NCBI RefSeq assembly: GCF_900142825.1
Contig: NZ_FRCH01000001.1
Location: forward strand, 1,240,001 to 1,304,000
Direction: 5' to 3'
DNA from: Rhodanobacter sp. OK091
GTDB taxonomy: Bacteria; Pseudomonadota; Gammaproteobacteria; Xanthomonadales; Rhodanobacteraceae
Length of the DNA stretch: 64,000 nucleotides
A model generated the notes under the pieces. The model was not told the origin of the DNA, did not search any database, and worked only from the letters and a program-made list of their open reading frames with translations. This document shows, piece after piece, positions 54,844-64,000 of the stretch. The translations under genes were made by a program, and so were the position numbers. How positions within the stretch are numbered: the first letter of the stretch is position 1; each line of letters begins with the position of its first letter.

Positions 54844-56805
54844 ATGGACAAACTGAAGATGCACTCGCCCGACCTCAGCCAGGACAACATCGCGCGGGTA
54901 CGCGCGCTGTTCCCGGACTGCGTGACCGAGGCCAAGGGCGCGGATGGCGGCGTGCGGCTGGCGGTTGACTTCGACCAGCTCAGGCAGACCTTGTCCGAAT
55001 CGCTGGTGGAAGGGCCGCAGGAGCGCTACCAGCTCAACTGGCCGGGCAAGCGCGAGGCGCTTCTAACGGCGAATGCACCGATTGCCAAGACCCTGCGGCC
55101 TTGCCGCGAGGAGAGTGTGGACTTCGACACAACGAAGAACCTGTTTATCGAGGGCGACAATCTGGAGGCGCTCAAGCTGCTGCAGGAGACGTATCTGGGC
55201 AAGATCAAGATGATCTATATCGACCCGCCCTATAACACGGGTAACGACTTTATCTACAGGGACGATTTCAGCAGCGACAGCTCGAACTACATGCAGCAGT
55301 CCGAGCAGGCGGATTCTGAGGGCGGGCGACTGGTTGCGAACACTGAAGCAAATGGTCGCTTCCACTCAGATTGGTTGAGCATGATTTTTTCGAGGCTGAG
55401 GCTTGCGCGCAACCTTCTGTGCGCCGAGGGCGCCATCCTCATCTCGATTGACGACAACGAGGTGGACAACCTACGAAAAGTCTGCAATGAAGTTTTCGGC
55501 GAGGAGAATTTCGTCGCCCAAGTCGTCTGGCAGCGCTCCAAGAAAGGCGACTCAAAACTCATTGCCAAAGTGCATGAATACGTTCTGTGCTATGTCCGCG
55601 ACAAGCAAGCGGTGCTTGCGAATGGACACTGGCGTCGTCCGAAGGAAGGAGCTGACCAGGTTCTCGCCAAGTACGCCGAATTTAGGGAACAGCTTAAGAA
55701 CAATCACGAAGCCATTCGCACTGAAATGCAAGCTTGGTACAAGCAACTGCCGAATGGCGACCCACGAAAGGCCCACAAACACTACAACTGGTCGGATGAT
55801 CGCGGCCTCTACTTTGCCGCAGACTTCGCGGGCCCAGACGATGGACGCGAATCCAGGCCGCGACATGACATTTTTCATCCTGTCACTGGCAAATCATGCA
55901 AAAAGCCATCGACCGGATGGCGGTGGGATGAAGAGAAGACGAAATGGGCACTAGCCCAAAATCCTCCGCGAATCCACTTTGGCTCTGACGAAACCACGAT
56001 TCCCAACCGCAAGAGCTATCTGTTCGAAATCGACAGCGAGCCCTACTCTTCCGTGTTCTACCGAGATGGTCGTTCCGCGACGCTTGAGGTTGAAGAGCTT
56101 GTCGGCAAAGGCTGGTTTCCGTTCCCAAAGAACACTGACGTGTTAACTGAATTGATCGAACTGGTAACCAAGCCTGACGACATCATCCTGGACTTCTTTG
56201 CCGGCTCCGGGAGCACCGGACACGCGGTCATGAAAGTTAACATGACCCATGGCTCTAAGCGGCGGTTCGTGCTTGCTCAGATTCCCGAAGCAACCGGTCG
56301 GACTGGGTACAGCACCATTGCCGAGATTACCAAGGAGCGACTGCGGAAGGCCGGAATGAAAATAGCCGAGAACCGAAGCATCGCTAATCTCGATACCGGC
56401 TTCCGCGTCCTCAAGATCGACACCTCCAACATGGCCGACGTGTACTACACGCCAGACACCATGACCCAGGAAGGTCTGTTCGCAGCGGTGGACAACATCA
56501 AGCCCGAACGCAGCGCCTTCGACCTGTTGTTCCAGGTGATGCTTGACTGGGGTGTGGACCTGGCCCTGCCCATCGAGAAGAAGGTGATTCAGGGCAAGGA
56601 CACGTACTTGGTGGACGGCAACGCACTGGCCGCTTGTTTTGATAACGCGGGCGGTATCGACGACGCCTTCGCGAAGGAGCTGGCCACGAACCAGCCGCTG
56701 CGCGCCGTATTCCGGGATGCCGGTTTCAAGGACAGCACGGTGAAGATCAACATCGAACAGATCTTCAAGCTGCTGTCGCCCGCCACCGAAGTGAAGTGCC
56801 TGTGA
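54844..56805 (+). CDS. Type III-like DNA adenine methyltransferase (Mod)
   Basis: Site-specific DNA methyltransferase of the type III Mod type (653 residues), expected to recognise the target and methylate adenine. The catalytic motif IV is MIYIDPPYNTGNDFIYRDDF (DPPY), at about residues 118-137. The SAM-binding motif I (IILDFFAGSGSTGHAVM) lies near the C-terminal side, an order seen in beta-class enzymes. The central region (about 210-400) should be target recognition. The ATG at 54844, opening MDKLKMHSPDLSQDNIARVR, is the common family start; a TTG 39 bases upstream is not needed. It is followed at 9 bases by the AlbA_2 gene. Confidence 0.92.
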   Translation: MDKLKMHSPDLSQDNIARVRALFPDCVTEAKGADGGVRLAVDFDQLRQTLSESLVEGPQERYQLNWPGKREALLTANAPIAKTLRPCREESVDFDTTKNLFIEGDNLEALKLLQETYLGKIKMIYIDPPYNTGNDFIYRDDFSSDSSNYMQQSEQADSEGGRLVANTEANGRFHSDWLSMIFSRLRLARNLLCAEGAILISIDDNEVDNLRKVCNEVFGEENFVAQVVWQRSKKGDSKLIAKVHEYVLCYVRDKQAVLANGHWRRPKEGADQVLAKYAEFREQLKNNHEAIRTEMQAWYKQLPNGDPRKAHKHYNWSDDRGLYFAADFAGPDDGRESRPRHDIFHPVTGKSCKKPSTGWRWDEEKTKWALAQNPPRIHFGSDETTIPNRKSYLFEIDSEPYSSVFYRDGRSATLEVEELVGKGWFPFPKNTDVLTELIELVTKPDDIILDFFAGSGSTGHAVMKVNMTHGSKRRFVLAQIPEATGRTGYSTIAEITKERLRKAGMKIAENRSIANLDTGFRVLKIDTSNMADVYYTPDTMTQEGLFAAVDNIKPERSAFDLLFQVMLDWGVDLALPIEKKVIQGKDTYLVDGNALAACFDNAGGIDDAFAKELATNQPLRAVFRDAGFKDSTVKINIEQIFKLLSPATEVKCL

Positions 56806-56814
56806 GGTGGTGTC

Positions 56815-58473
56815 ATGGAGCATGTTGAACTAACGCGATTGCTGGACGGCCTGATCGCCACCTGGGAAAACGAGGTGGCGGAGTTCAAGCAGGCCAACGA
56901 CAACTTCAGCACCGACGACATCGGCAAGTATTTCTCCGCGTTGGCCAACGAGGCTAATTTGCGCGGAGCCGACTTCGGCTGGCTGGTATTTGGTGTGAAC
57001 AATCAAAGTCGCTCTGTCGTCGGCACCACATACCGGCAAGAGGCTGAGCGCCTGCACCAGTTGAAGATGCAGATCACCCAGAACACTGATCCTCGCCTGA
57101 CCTTCCGCGACATCCACGAGCTCCAGCACACCGACGGTCGCGTCTTGTTGTTCCAGATTCCGGCTGCGCCCCGCGGCATTGCCATTTCGTGGAAGGGGCA
57201 CTACTACGCTCGCGCTGGGGAAAGCCTGGTCTCTTTGGGCCTGGACAAGTTGGACGAAATCCGCAACCAGACCCTTACATTGGACTGGACGGCTCAGTTC
57301 GTTACTACGGCAACGCTGGACGACCTGGACGAAGCTGCCGTGCGCAAGGCGCGCGAATCCTTCGCCCAGAAGCACGCCAACAGCTTCGCCCCGGAAGACG
57401 TTGCAAAGTGGCCGCTGGAAACCTTCCTCGACCGTGCGCGTGTCACCCGGGATGGCCAAATCACCCGCACCACCTTGCTCTTGCTGGGCAAGGCCGAATC
57501 GGCCCACCACCTCTCGCCCCACCCTGCACAACTGACGTGGAACCTGGTCGGACAGGAGCGCGCCTACGAGCACTTCGGCCCGCCCTTCCTGCTGAGCAGC
57601 ACACGCCTGTACCAGCGCATTCGCAATATTCAGCTGCGCATCCTGCCGCAAGACGAACTGGTGCCAGTGGAAGTGGCCAAGTACGACCAGAAGATCGTGC
57701 TGGAATCCCTGCACAACTGCATCGCGCATCAGGACTACGCCCGCAACGGGCGTGTAGTAGTCACGGAGCTGCCGGACCGGCTGGTGTTCGAGAACGAAGG
57801 CGCGTTCTTTGAAGGGCAACCAGGCGACTACATCGACGGCACCCGTACCCCCCGACGTTATCGCAACCCTTTTCTCGCCCAGGCGATGGCCGAGCTGAAC
57901 ATGATCGACACCATGGGCTACGGCATCCACGACATGTACGTACGCCAGGCAAAGCGCTATTTCCCGATGCCTGACTACGACCTTGGCGACACCGCGGCCG
58001 TGAAGATGACGATCTACGGTGGCGTGGTCGACCCGGCTTACAGCCGCCTGCTGATCCAGCGTACCGATCTGTCACTGGCCGACGTGCTGGCGCTGGATCG
58101 GGTGCAGAAGAAACTGCCGATCCCAGACGAGGCCGCTGCACGCCTGCGCAAGGGTGGGCTGATCGAGGGCCGCAAGCCGAAGTACTTCGTTTCAGCCGAG
58201 GTTGCCAAGGCAACCGCAAGCGTCGCCGATTACATCCGCACGCGCGCCCAGGACGACGACTATTACGCCAAGCTCATTACCGACTACCTGACGTTGAAGG
58301 GCTCAGCGAGCCGCGCCGAAATCAACAAGCTACTGATGGACAAGCTGAGCGACGCGTTGAACGACAAGCAGAAGGACAACAAGATCGCCAACCTACTGAC
58401 CAACCTGCGACGCAAGGGGCGTATCCGCAACACCGGCAGCCGTGGGCACCCGGTATGGCTGCTTGCAGAATGA
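56815..58473 (+). CDS. AlbA_2/Schlafen-like ATP-binding protein
   Basis: A 552-residue protein with an N-terminal AlbA_2 (Schlafen-type) domain: NEVAEFKQANDNFSTDDIGK and FGWLVFGVNNQS, then SWKGHYYARAGESLVSLGLD. The middle resembles the ATP-binding domain often fused to it (LESLHNCIAHQDYARNGRVV, LVFENEGAFFEGQPGDYIDG and MGYGIHDMYVRQAKRYFPMP). The C-terminus holds winged-helix-like segments with LLTNLRRKGRIRNTGSRGHP. These proteins are often annotated as transcriptional regulators or RNA/DNA binding. Sitting between mod and res, it may control the restriction step. Confidence 0.85.
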   Translation: MEHVELTRLLDGLIATWENEVAEFKQANDNFSTDDIGKYFSALANEANLRGADFGWLVFGVNNQSRSVVGTTYRQEAERLHQLKMQITQNTDPRLTFRDIHELQHTDGRVLLFQIPAAPRGIAISWKGHYYARAGESLVSLGLDKLDEIRNQTLTLDWTAQFVTTATLDDLDEAAVRKARESFAQKHANSFAPEDVAKWPLETFLDRARVTRDGQITRTTLLLLGKAESAHHLSPHPAQLTWNLVGQERAYEHFGPPFLLSSTRLYQRIRNIQLRILPQDELVPVEVAKYDQKIVLESLHNCIAHQDYARNGRVVVTELPDRLVFENEGAFFEGQPGDYIDGTRTPRRYRNPFLAQAMAELNMIDTMGYGIHDMYVRQAKRYFPMPDYDLGDTAAVKMTIYGGVVDPAYSRLLIQRTDLSLADVLALDRVQKKLPIPDEAAARLRKGGLIEGRKPKYFVSAEVAKATASVADYIRTRAQDDDYYAKLITDYLTLKGSASRAEINKLLMDKLSDALNDKQKDNKIANLLTNLRRKGRIRNTGSRGHPVWLLAE

Positions 58474-58520
58474 TAGCGCGTGTCGCTCACACAGAACTGC
58501 TTATAGATCAATTACTTACT

Positions 58521-58560
58521 CCTTTCTGCAAGTAGAGCTTGCAGAAGCCTTGCAGAAAGG
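58521..58560. promoter_or_regulatory. Perfect 12-bp inverted repeat upstream of res
   Basis: CCTTTCTGCAAG (58521-58532) is exactly inverted as CTTGCAGAAAGG (58549-58560). The CTTGCAGA core recurs at 58538 and also at the very end of the preceding gene (58461). It ends 18 bases before the res ATG, in the only sizeable gap (105 bases) of the operon, so an operator or attenuator that controls res is plausible. Confidence 0.6.
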
Positions 58561-58578
58561 AACGCTCGCAGGAACACC

Positions 58579-61500
58579 ATGAAGCTCAAGTTCAAAATCC
58601 AGCCCTATCAGACCGCCGCCGTGCAGGCGGTGGTGGACTGTTTTGCCGGCCAGCCACCTGCCAGCGCCCGCGCTGTGAGCTACCGCATCGACCCGGGCAA
58701 GCAGACCAAGGGCCAGACCATCGGCAGCACCGTGGGCGGCGGCGATGGCTTCAGGAATGCCGACTTGCTGCTGACCGATCAGGCCCTACTTGAGAACGTC
58801 CAGAAGGTGCAGCACAGCCAGAACCTCAGCGCATCCACGGCGCTCACCAAGACCAAGGTCTCAGCGGTGAATCTCGACATCGAGATGGAAACCGGCACCG
58901 GCAAGACCTACTGCTACATCAAGACCGTTTTCGAGCTGAACCGACAGTTCGGCTGGAGCAAGTTCGTCATCGTGGTGCCCTCCATCGCCATCCGCGAGGG
59001 CGTTGCCAAGTCACTGGCGATCACCGCCGACCACTTCCAGGAAACCTACAGCAAGAAGGTCCGGTTCTTCATCTACAACTCCAAGCAGCTGCACCAGTTG
59101 GAGAGCTTTTCGTCGGATGCCGGCATCAACGTGATGGTCATCAACGTGCAGGCCTTCAACGCCACCGGCAAGGACAACCGACGCATCTACGAGGAGCTGG
59201 ACGATTTCCAGTCACGCAAGCCCATCGACGTCATCAGCGCCAACCGGCCCATTCTGATTCTGGACGAACCACAGAAGATGGAAGGTGCGGCGACGCTCAA
59301 GTCACTGGAGGCGTTCAAGGCCTTGATGGTGCTGCGCTACTCAGCCACCCACAAGACCCGCCATAACCAGGTGCATCGTCTCGACGCGCTGGATGCCTAT
59401 AACCAGAAGCTGGTGAAGAAGATCGCGGTGCGCGGCATCACCATGAAAGGGCTGACCGGCACGAATGCCTATCTGTACCTGCAGTCCATCGAGGTTTCGA
59501 GCAAGAAGCCACCTGAAGCCCGCGTGGAGTTCGAGCAGAAGCTCGCCGGCGGCAAGATCAAGCGCACGATGCGCAAGCTGAAGAAGAGCGACAACCTGTT
59601 CACGCTCTCCGACGAGCTGGACCAATACCGCCAGGGCTTCGTCGTCTCCGACATCAACGCCAACACCGACACCCTTAGCTTCACCAACGGCGTGGAACTG
59701 ACCGTGGGCGATGCGACGGGCGACGTGAACGAGGCCATGCTGCGCCGCATCCAGATCCGCGAGGCAATCAAGGCGCACTTCGACAAGGAACAGGCCTTGT
59801 TCTCGCAGGACGTAAAGGTGCTGAGCCTGTTCTTCATCGACGAGGTGGCGAAGTATCGCGACTACACCGTGGCCGACACCAAAGGCGAATACGCGCGCAT
59901 CTTCGAAGAGGAATACCAGCTGTATTTGAACGAGGTACTCGGGCTGGAGGAAACGCCCTGGAGCAAGTACCTCAAGGGCATCGCAACGGAGAAGACCCAC
60001 AGCGGCTACTTCTCCATCGACAAGAAGACCAAGCACCTCACCGACCCCACCGTGGCGAAGCGCGGCGAGAATGCGGGTCAGTCCGACGATGTAGACGCCT
60101 ACGACCTGATCCTCAAGGACAAGGAGCGCCTGCTGTCGCTCACCGAGCCGGTACGCTTCATCTTCTCGCACTCCGCGCTGCGCGAAGGCTGGGACAACCC
60201 CAACGTATTCGTGATCTGCGCCCTCAAGCACAGCGACAACACCGTCTCGCGCCGCCAGGAAGTGGGTCGAGGACTGCGCCTCGCCGTGAACCAGCAAGGC
60301 GATCGCATGGACAACCCGGTCACCGTCCACGACATCAACCTGCTCACCGTAGTGGCCAGCGAGAGCTACAAGGATTTCGTAGCCGGTTTGCAGGAGGACA
60401 TGACCAAGGCGCTGTCCGAGCGCCCGCGCAAGGCTGATGAGCGCTACTTCGCCGGCAAGGTGCTCAAGACCGAACAGGGCGAGGTATCCGTCACGCCGGC
60501 CATGGCGAAGCAGATCTACAAGTACCTGCTCAAGAACGATTACACCGACGACAACGACAGCATCACGAACGTATACCACCAGGCTAAAAAAGATGGTGCC
60601 TTGGCCGAACTGCCAGCAGAGCTGCGTCCGTACGAGGCACAGGTCGTCATGCTGATCGACAGTGTCTTCAGCGCAGCGCAACTGCCCGACATCGACGATG
60701 GCCGCAAGCCTAAGCGCAATCCGCTCAACGCAAATTTCGACAAGCAGGAGTTCAAGGCGCTATGGAACCGCATCAACCGCAAGGCGGCCTACAGCGTGCA
60801 TTTCGACAGCGATGAGCTGGTGAAGAAGGCCGTGAGCACGATCAACGATCGGGCCGACAGTGTCGGCCTGCGGGTGACACCGCTGCAATACGTGATCGTC
60901 AGTGGTGAGCAGGAAGACGCGGTGGATCGTGACCAGCTCGAAAGCGGAAAGAGTTTCCGCGTCGGCGAGAGCGTGGTCGAGAATCATCGTGCCTCTGTCC
61001 ATTCCGACGTGCGTTACGACCTGATCGGCAAGCTCGCCGAAGGAACCAAGCTCACCCGGCGCACGGTGGCCGATATCCTCAAGGGAATGAACACCGCGGT
61101 CTTCGCGCAGTACAGGCTCAACCCTGAGAGTTTCATCGCCGAGGCCATCCGGCTCATCAACGAGCAGAAGGCCACCATGATCGTTGAGCACCTGGCTTAC
61201 GACCCGGTGGAGGAACGCTACGACACGGACATCTTCACGGCCGGGATGACCAAGCAGGACTTCACCCACGCTGGTGACAAGCTCAAGCACCACATCTACG
61301 ACTACGTGCTGACCGACTCGAAGGTCGAACGTGACTTCGTCACCGAGCTGGACACCAGCAGCGACGTGGTCGTCTACGCCAAGCTGCCGCGTGGCTTCCT
61401 GATCCCCACCCCGGTAGGCGACTACAACCCCGACTGGGCCATCAGCTTCAAGGAAGGCCAAGTCAAGCATGTCTACTTCGTGGCGGAAACCAAGGGTTCC

Positions 61501-61650
61501 ATGTCCAAGATGGAATTGCGCCAGATCGAGGAGACCAAGATCGAGTGCGCCAGCAAGTTCTTCGACGAAATGAACCGGCGATACGCACCCCAGAACGTCA
61601 AGTACGAGGTGGTGGACAGCTTCAGCAAACTGATGGAGATGGTGAAGTGA
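58579..61650 (+). CDS. Type III-like restriction endonuclease subunit (Res)
   Basis: ATP-dependent DNA translocase/nuclease subunit of 1023 residues, partner of Mod. Helicase motifs: [20 protein letters not shown] (Walker A-like GTGKT, about residue 98), [20 protein letters not shown] (DEPQ motif II), the [20 protein letters not shown] region, and [20 protein letters not shown] (motif VI). The C-terminal PD-(D/E)xK nuclease is visible as [20 protein letters not shown] then AETKGS, with Asp, Glu and Lys in place. Together with Mod it should form a type III restriction complex. Its expression may be controlled by the inverted repeat upstream. A 20-base spacer leads to the next gene. Confidence 0.92.
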   Translation: MKLKFKIQPYQTAAVQAVVDCFAGQPPASARAVSYRIDPGKQTKGQTIGSTVGGGDGFRNADLLLTDQALLENVQKVQHSQNLSASTALTKTKVSAVNLDIEMETGTGKTYCYIKTVFELNRQFGWSKFVIVVPSIAIREGVAKSLAITADHFQETYSKKVRFFIYNSKQLHQLESFSSDAGINVMVINVQAFNATGKDNRRIYEELDDFQSRKPIDVISANRPILILDEPQKMEGAATLKSLEAFKALMVLRYSATHKTRHNQVHRLDALDAYNQKLVKKIAVRGITMKGLTGTNAYLYLQSIEVSSKKPPEARVEFEQKLAGGKIKRTMRKLKKSDNLFTLSDELDQYRQGFVVSDINANTDTLSFTNGVELTVGDATGDVNEAMLRRIQIREAIKAHFDKEQALFSQDVKVLSLFFIDEVAKYRDYTVADTKGEYARIFEEEYQLYLNEVLGLEETPWSKYLKGIATEKTHSGYFSIDKKTKHLTDPTVAKRGENAGQSDDVDAYDLILKDKERLLSLTEPVRFIFSHSALREGWDNPNVFVICALKHSDNTVSRRQEVGRGLRLAVNQQGDRMDNPVTVHDINLLTVVASESYKDFVAGLQEDMTKALSERPRKADERYFAGKVLKTEQGEVSVTPAMAKQIYKYLLKNDYTDDNDSITNVYHQAKKDGALAELPAELRPYEAQVVMLIDSVFSAAQLPDIDDGRKPKRNPLNANFDKQEFKALWNRINRKAAYSVHFDSDELVKKAVSTINDRADSVGLRVTPLQYVIVSGEQEDAVDRDQLESGKSFRVGESVVENHRASVHSDVRYDLIGKLAEGTKLTRRTVADILKGMNTAVFAQYRLNPESFIAEAIRLINEQKATMIVEHLAYDPVEERYDTDIFTAGMTKQDFTHAGDKLKHHIYDYVLTDSKVERDFVTELDTSSDVVVYAKLPRGFLIPTPVGDYNPDWAISFKEGQVKHVYFVAETKGSMSKMELRQIEETKIECASKFFDEMNRRYAPQNVKYEVVDSFSKLMEMVK

Positions 61651-61670
61651 CAACGAACAAGGAATGCACC

Positions 61671-63080
61671 ATGTACAAGCCCCGCTTCGACTTCGGCAAA
61701 GAGTTCGATCCCAGCGGAGAACAAACGGGAACCGTCAAAGACCTGCTCGAAGAGCTCAACTACGAGAAATTCAAGACAGCTGCAGGCACCCACGCAGAGC
61801 GAGGTAACTCGAATGGGACATCAGTTACTTTCGATTCGCTAAGCGGCGTGTTCGAATTCCTGAACGATGTCACCGGCATGAGCCAGCCCAAACTCGCCCA
61901 AGACATCCCTCTATCGACGCTGAAGACCGTCAAGCTTCTTTACGTCACAAACGACACCAACGACACACAGCTGTTCAGACTACTCAAGTCACCGCTTCGT
62001 GGGGGCAAGCCATCGCTGGAGTTCTATACCACCGAAACACCTTCGAGAAATCAGAAGGGCATCGCCATCGTCGATCACCTGCTATCGACCTTGAGCATAG
62101 AGGTTGATCCAGCCGTACTGCGCAGGATAAATATTTCGTTCCTGACCTATCCAAAGCTGCTCGAATGCATAGCACAGGAGAATCTCGAAATTCTCGAACC
62201 TATCTACGAAAGGCATCACGGACAGTCAGCGTCGATAGCTAAAGCCATCGCCCATCTCGCTGAGGCAGTCAAGCATTACAAGCCGATGCCCCATCGGTCA
62301 GACCGTCCGCTGCCTGAAGCCTTATACACGTATCTGCGCATCCTCCCATTTCTAAATTTCGTTGGTGAGTATCAAGAAGTCATCGAACTATCACGCGTCG
62401 GGAATCAGGTCGATCCGATTTTGGACAAGATCGATAATTTCTGCAGCGAACTTTCTATTGCCATGCAGTCGGAAGTTCATCACAACACACCGATAACTTC
62501 CGTGGAAGGATTCCCTGCCTTTGTCGATAGCAACTCTCTGGCATTAGCCAAACTGGTGCAACATGCAACCGGCATCGCCAGTGAAAGAAGAGACATTCTG
62601 AAAATCGTCAATGCATCCAGCAAGGTTCTCTGCTCATACGTCCATCATGAGTGGGGCATCATTTCACTGGATACGAAGAACATCACAGTGGTCGACTGTA
62701 TCGCCACCCTTTGCACCATTCGGCACCAGCAGAAGGTGAAGACAAACTATTCCGCCTACTGGCTGGGCCAAGAACAGTCCGACAAGGGTACCAGCGTGCT
62801 ACGTCAGATGGATGATGCCAGGAGTTCCGAGGAACTTTTCGAGCACGACTACATACCACATGGCATCAACCAGCTGTTGTTCAGTCGCTTCAATCAATTC
62901 CACATGGCAATCACCGGGAAAACCGGGCGCTACTCGGCGTGGATGGAATTACAGCTGGCTCGATTGACAAAATATGCTGAGTGCTATCAATCCAATGACG
63001 TTTCTATTTGCGACGATGCTGTTCAGCGCTTCTACAAATATTGCACGCGAGAAGCAATCAAAGCAGCAGACATCGCGTGA
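61671..63080 (+). CDS. Hypothetical 469-residue protein, AT-richer than its neighbours
   Basis: I recognise no family. The ATG at 61671 follows AAGGAA, 20 bases after the res stop. The protein is soluble-looking and rich in helices, with segments such as VFEFLNDVTGMSQPKLAQDI, YTYLRILPFLNFVGEYQEVI and SYVHHEWGIISLDTKNITVV. It has few motifs of catalytic type. The DNA is visibly richer in A and T than mod or res, suggesting a different history. It may be an accessory gene of the restriction operon or cargo of the mobile element. Confidence 0.7.
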   Translation: MYKPRFDFGKEFDPSGEQTGTVKDLLEELNYEKFKTAAGTHAERGNSNGTSVTFDSLSGVFEFLNDVTGMSQPKLAQDIPLSTLKTVKLLYVTNDTNDTQLFRLLKSPLRGGKPSLEFYTTETPSRNQKGIAIVDHLLSTLSIEVDPAVLRRINISFLTYPKLLECIAQENLEILEPIYERHHGQSASIAKAIAHLAEAVKHYKPMPHRSDRPLPEALYTYLRILPFLNFVGEYQEVIELSRVGNQVDPILDKIDNFCSELSIAMQSEVHHNTPITSVEGFPAFVDSNSLALAKLVQHATGIASERRDILKIVNASSKVLCSYVHHEWGIISLDTKNITVVDCIATLCTIRHQQKVKTNYSAYWLGQEQSDKGTSVLRQMDDARSSEELFEHDYIPHGINQLLFSRFNQFHMAITGKTGRYSAWMELQLARLTKYAECYQSNDVSICDDAVQRFYKYCTREAIKAADIA

Positions 63081-63095
63081 TCTGAGTAAATCTTT

Positions 63096-63134
63096 ACACC
63101 ATCCCATCTATGTATATGAAGATGGAGTCGGTGT
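63096..63134. other. Hairpin downstream of the hypothetical gene
   Basis: ACACC and CCATCT pair with AGATGG and GGTGT, giving an interrupted stem around a 10-base loop. There is no T run. It could end transcription weakly or belong to the transfer region. Confidence 0.4.
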
Positions 63135-63205
63135 CTTGATGATAGTCAGGTAGCAGAGGAGTGCTCAGCAAAGAACTACTGCTATAGAGGGGGGGGATTG
63201 CGGTA

Positions 63206-63223
63206 GCGCACATACCCTTTCTC
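63206..63223 (-). other. Candidate oriT/nic region (MOBQ-like)
   Basis: On the minus strand the sequence reads GAGAAAGGGTATGTGCGC, which resembles the IncQ (R1162/RSF1010) transfer-origin pattern GAGAAACCGGTAAGTGCGC just upstream of its nic site. It lies 100 bases before the MobA/MobL relaxase start. The first 11 bases are repeated in inverse at 63306-63316. The match is by eye and the usual adjacent inverted repeat is absent. Confidence 0.45.
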
Positions 63224-63266
63224 TCTACTCATCGTCAAAACAACCGAAAACTCATCTCCAAGGCAG

Positions 63267-63295
63267 CCGGCGAGGATTACCCCCGCCGGTTTTTT
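63267..63295 (+). terminator. Rho-independent terminator ahead of the relaxase
   Basis: CCGGCG (63267-63272) pairs with CGCCGG (63284-63289), followed by six T. It would stop transcripts coming from the restriction operon before the relaxase gene. Confidence 0.7.
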
Positions 63296-63324
63296 ATTGA
63301 CCAACGAGAAAGGGTAGTACACAC

Positions 63325-64000
63325 ATGGCCAGCTTTCATCATCGAATCAAGAGCGGCAAGAAGGGCGCCGCCAAAGAACACGCTGCTTACATCGAGCGAC
63401 TGGGAAGGTACGAGGGTCGCGAGGATTTGATCCATGCCGAAAATGGAAACCTGCCCGATTGGGCAGAAGGCAATCCTGCCACGTTCTGGAAGGCCGCAGA
63501 CGCCTATGAGCGCGCCAACGGTGCGGCGTACCGTGAGCACGTGGTCGCCTTGCCGAACGAGCTCAGTTTGGAGCAGAACCGCGCGCTTGCGATACGACTC
63601 GCCCGTGAACTGGTGGGAAGCAAACCTTTCCAGCTCGCCATCCATGCGCCCGAGGGCACGCTTGGTGGCATAACGAATTCGCACATGCACTTGATGTACT
63701 CGGACAGGGTACAGGACGGGATCAGTCGATCACCAGAACGGATGTTCTCCAGGTACAACCGGGAGCGACCCGAAGCCGGCGGTTGCCGCAAGGATAGCGG
63801 CGGCAAGAGTCCGATGGTGCTTCGCGACGAAGTCATCGCAACACGGAAGAAGATCGCCGACATCCAGAACCAGGCGCTCGCCGAGCATGGCCACGCTGCG
63901 CGAGTAGATCACCGCAGCTTACGCGAGCAAGGGCTGCAACGTCGCCCAGAGCGCCACCTGGGGCCAACACGCATCAAGAACATGTCCGACGACGAGAAGG
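63325..64000 (+). CDS. MobA/MobL-family relaxase, cut by the window edge
   Basis: Start of a conjugative relaxase (225 codons visible, no stop). It begins MASFHHRIKSGKKGAAKEHA with Tyr22 and Tyr29 as possible nucleophiles. The HxH metal motif is ITNSHMHLMYSDR at about residue 120, and the segment HGHAARVDHRSLREQGLQRR then PERHLGP is the family hallmark. The protein would nick oriT and lead DNA transfer with a helper conjugation system. Its presence marks the region as an integrative mobilisable or conjugative element. Confidence 0.9.
   Translation, partial: MASFHHRIKSGKKGAAKEHAAYIERLGRYEGREDLIHAENGNLPDWAEGNPATFWKAADAYERANGAAYREHVVALPNELSLEQNRALAIRLARELVGSKPFQLAIHAPEGTLGGITNSHMHLMYSDRVQDGISRSPERMFSRYNRERPEAGGCRKDSGGKSPMVLRDEVIATRKKIADIQNQALAEHGHAARVDHRSLREQGLQRRPERHLGPTRIKNMSDDEK

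Noticed and set aside
63277-63863. Minus-strand frames of 119-137 residues at the right end
   Set aside because: They are antisense to the relaxase, whose family motifs are clear on the plus strand.

Overview
The window reads as the chromosome of a GC-rich gammaproteobacterium of the order Xanthomonadales, most likely the Rhodanobacteraceae (Rhodanobacter/Dyella-like). The grounds are the gene content and order (gmk next to yicC and rph, zapA-6S RNA-fau, trpG-trpD-trpC followed further on by a Clp-type CRP regulator and speD), a CydP-CydA-CydB-CydX operon, a DUF1631 plus PilZ pair, and small intergenic repeats of the GGGAATC and CCCTCACCCC type that are common in this order. This placement is inference; no ribosomal RNA is present.

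Positions 1-42417 are mainly core chromosome. The left part holds housekeeping genes (guanylate kinase, YicC, RNase PH, RdgB, HemW), a DUF1631/PilZ pair, prolidase, a two-component system and a large autotransporter built from five 90-residue repeats. Next come the cytochrome bd operon cydPABX, pepP-ygfB, a zapB-like gene and zapA followed by a clear 6S RNA, fau, an EVE-domain gene and rpiA. A chloride channel and a YncE-like lipoprotein lead into a chromate-resistance operon (chrB, a DUF1259 protein, a DUF5916 outer-membrane-type protein, a superoxide dismutase, chrA). After a repeat-rich intergenic stretch and tRNA-Gln(CUG) come rplM-rpsI, a GlcF-like protein, coq7, speD, the clp/crp regulator, an acetyltransferase, a HAD hydrolase and trpC-trpD-trpG.

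Positions from about 42420 to the right edge are an accessory, probably mobile region inserted just upstream of trpG. It contains a YhaO/YhaN-like nuclease-ATPase pair on the minus strand and, divergently, a tightly packed plus-strand operon: a small excisionase-type HTH protein, a SNF2-type helicase with a degenerate PLD-like N-terminus, a DUF4391 protein, a 954-residue coiled-coil protein of unknown function, a type III-like DNA methyltransferase (Mod), an AlbA_2/Schlafen-like ATP-binding protein, a type III-like restriction subunit (Res) and a more AT-rich unknown gene. It ends in a MobA/MobL relaxase cut by the window edge, preceded by a sequence that resembles a MOBQ-type oriT. The best candidate for a poorly described system is this extended type III restriction-like operon, in which four extra proteins share the operon with Mod and Res and the Res gene is preceded by a perfect 12-bp inverted repeat.

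Start codons were chosen from family length, ribosome-binding sites and overlaps with the preceding gene; several differ from the longest open frame. No composition statistics, structure prediction or database search were run.
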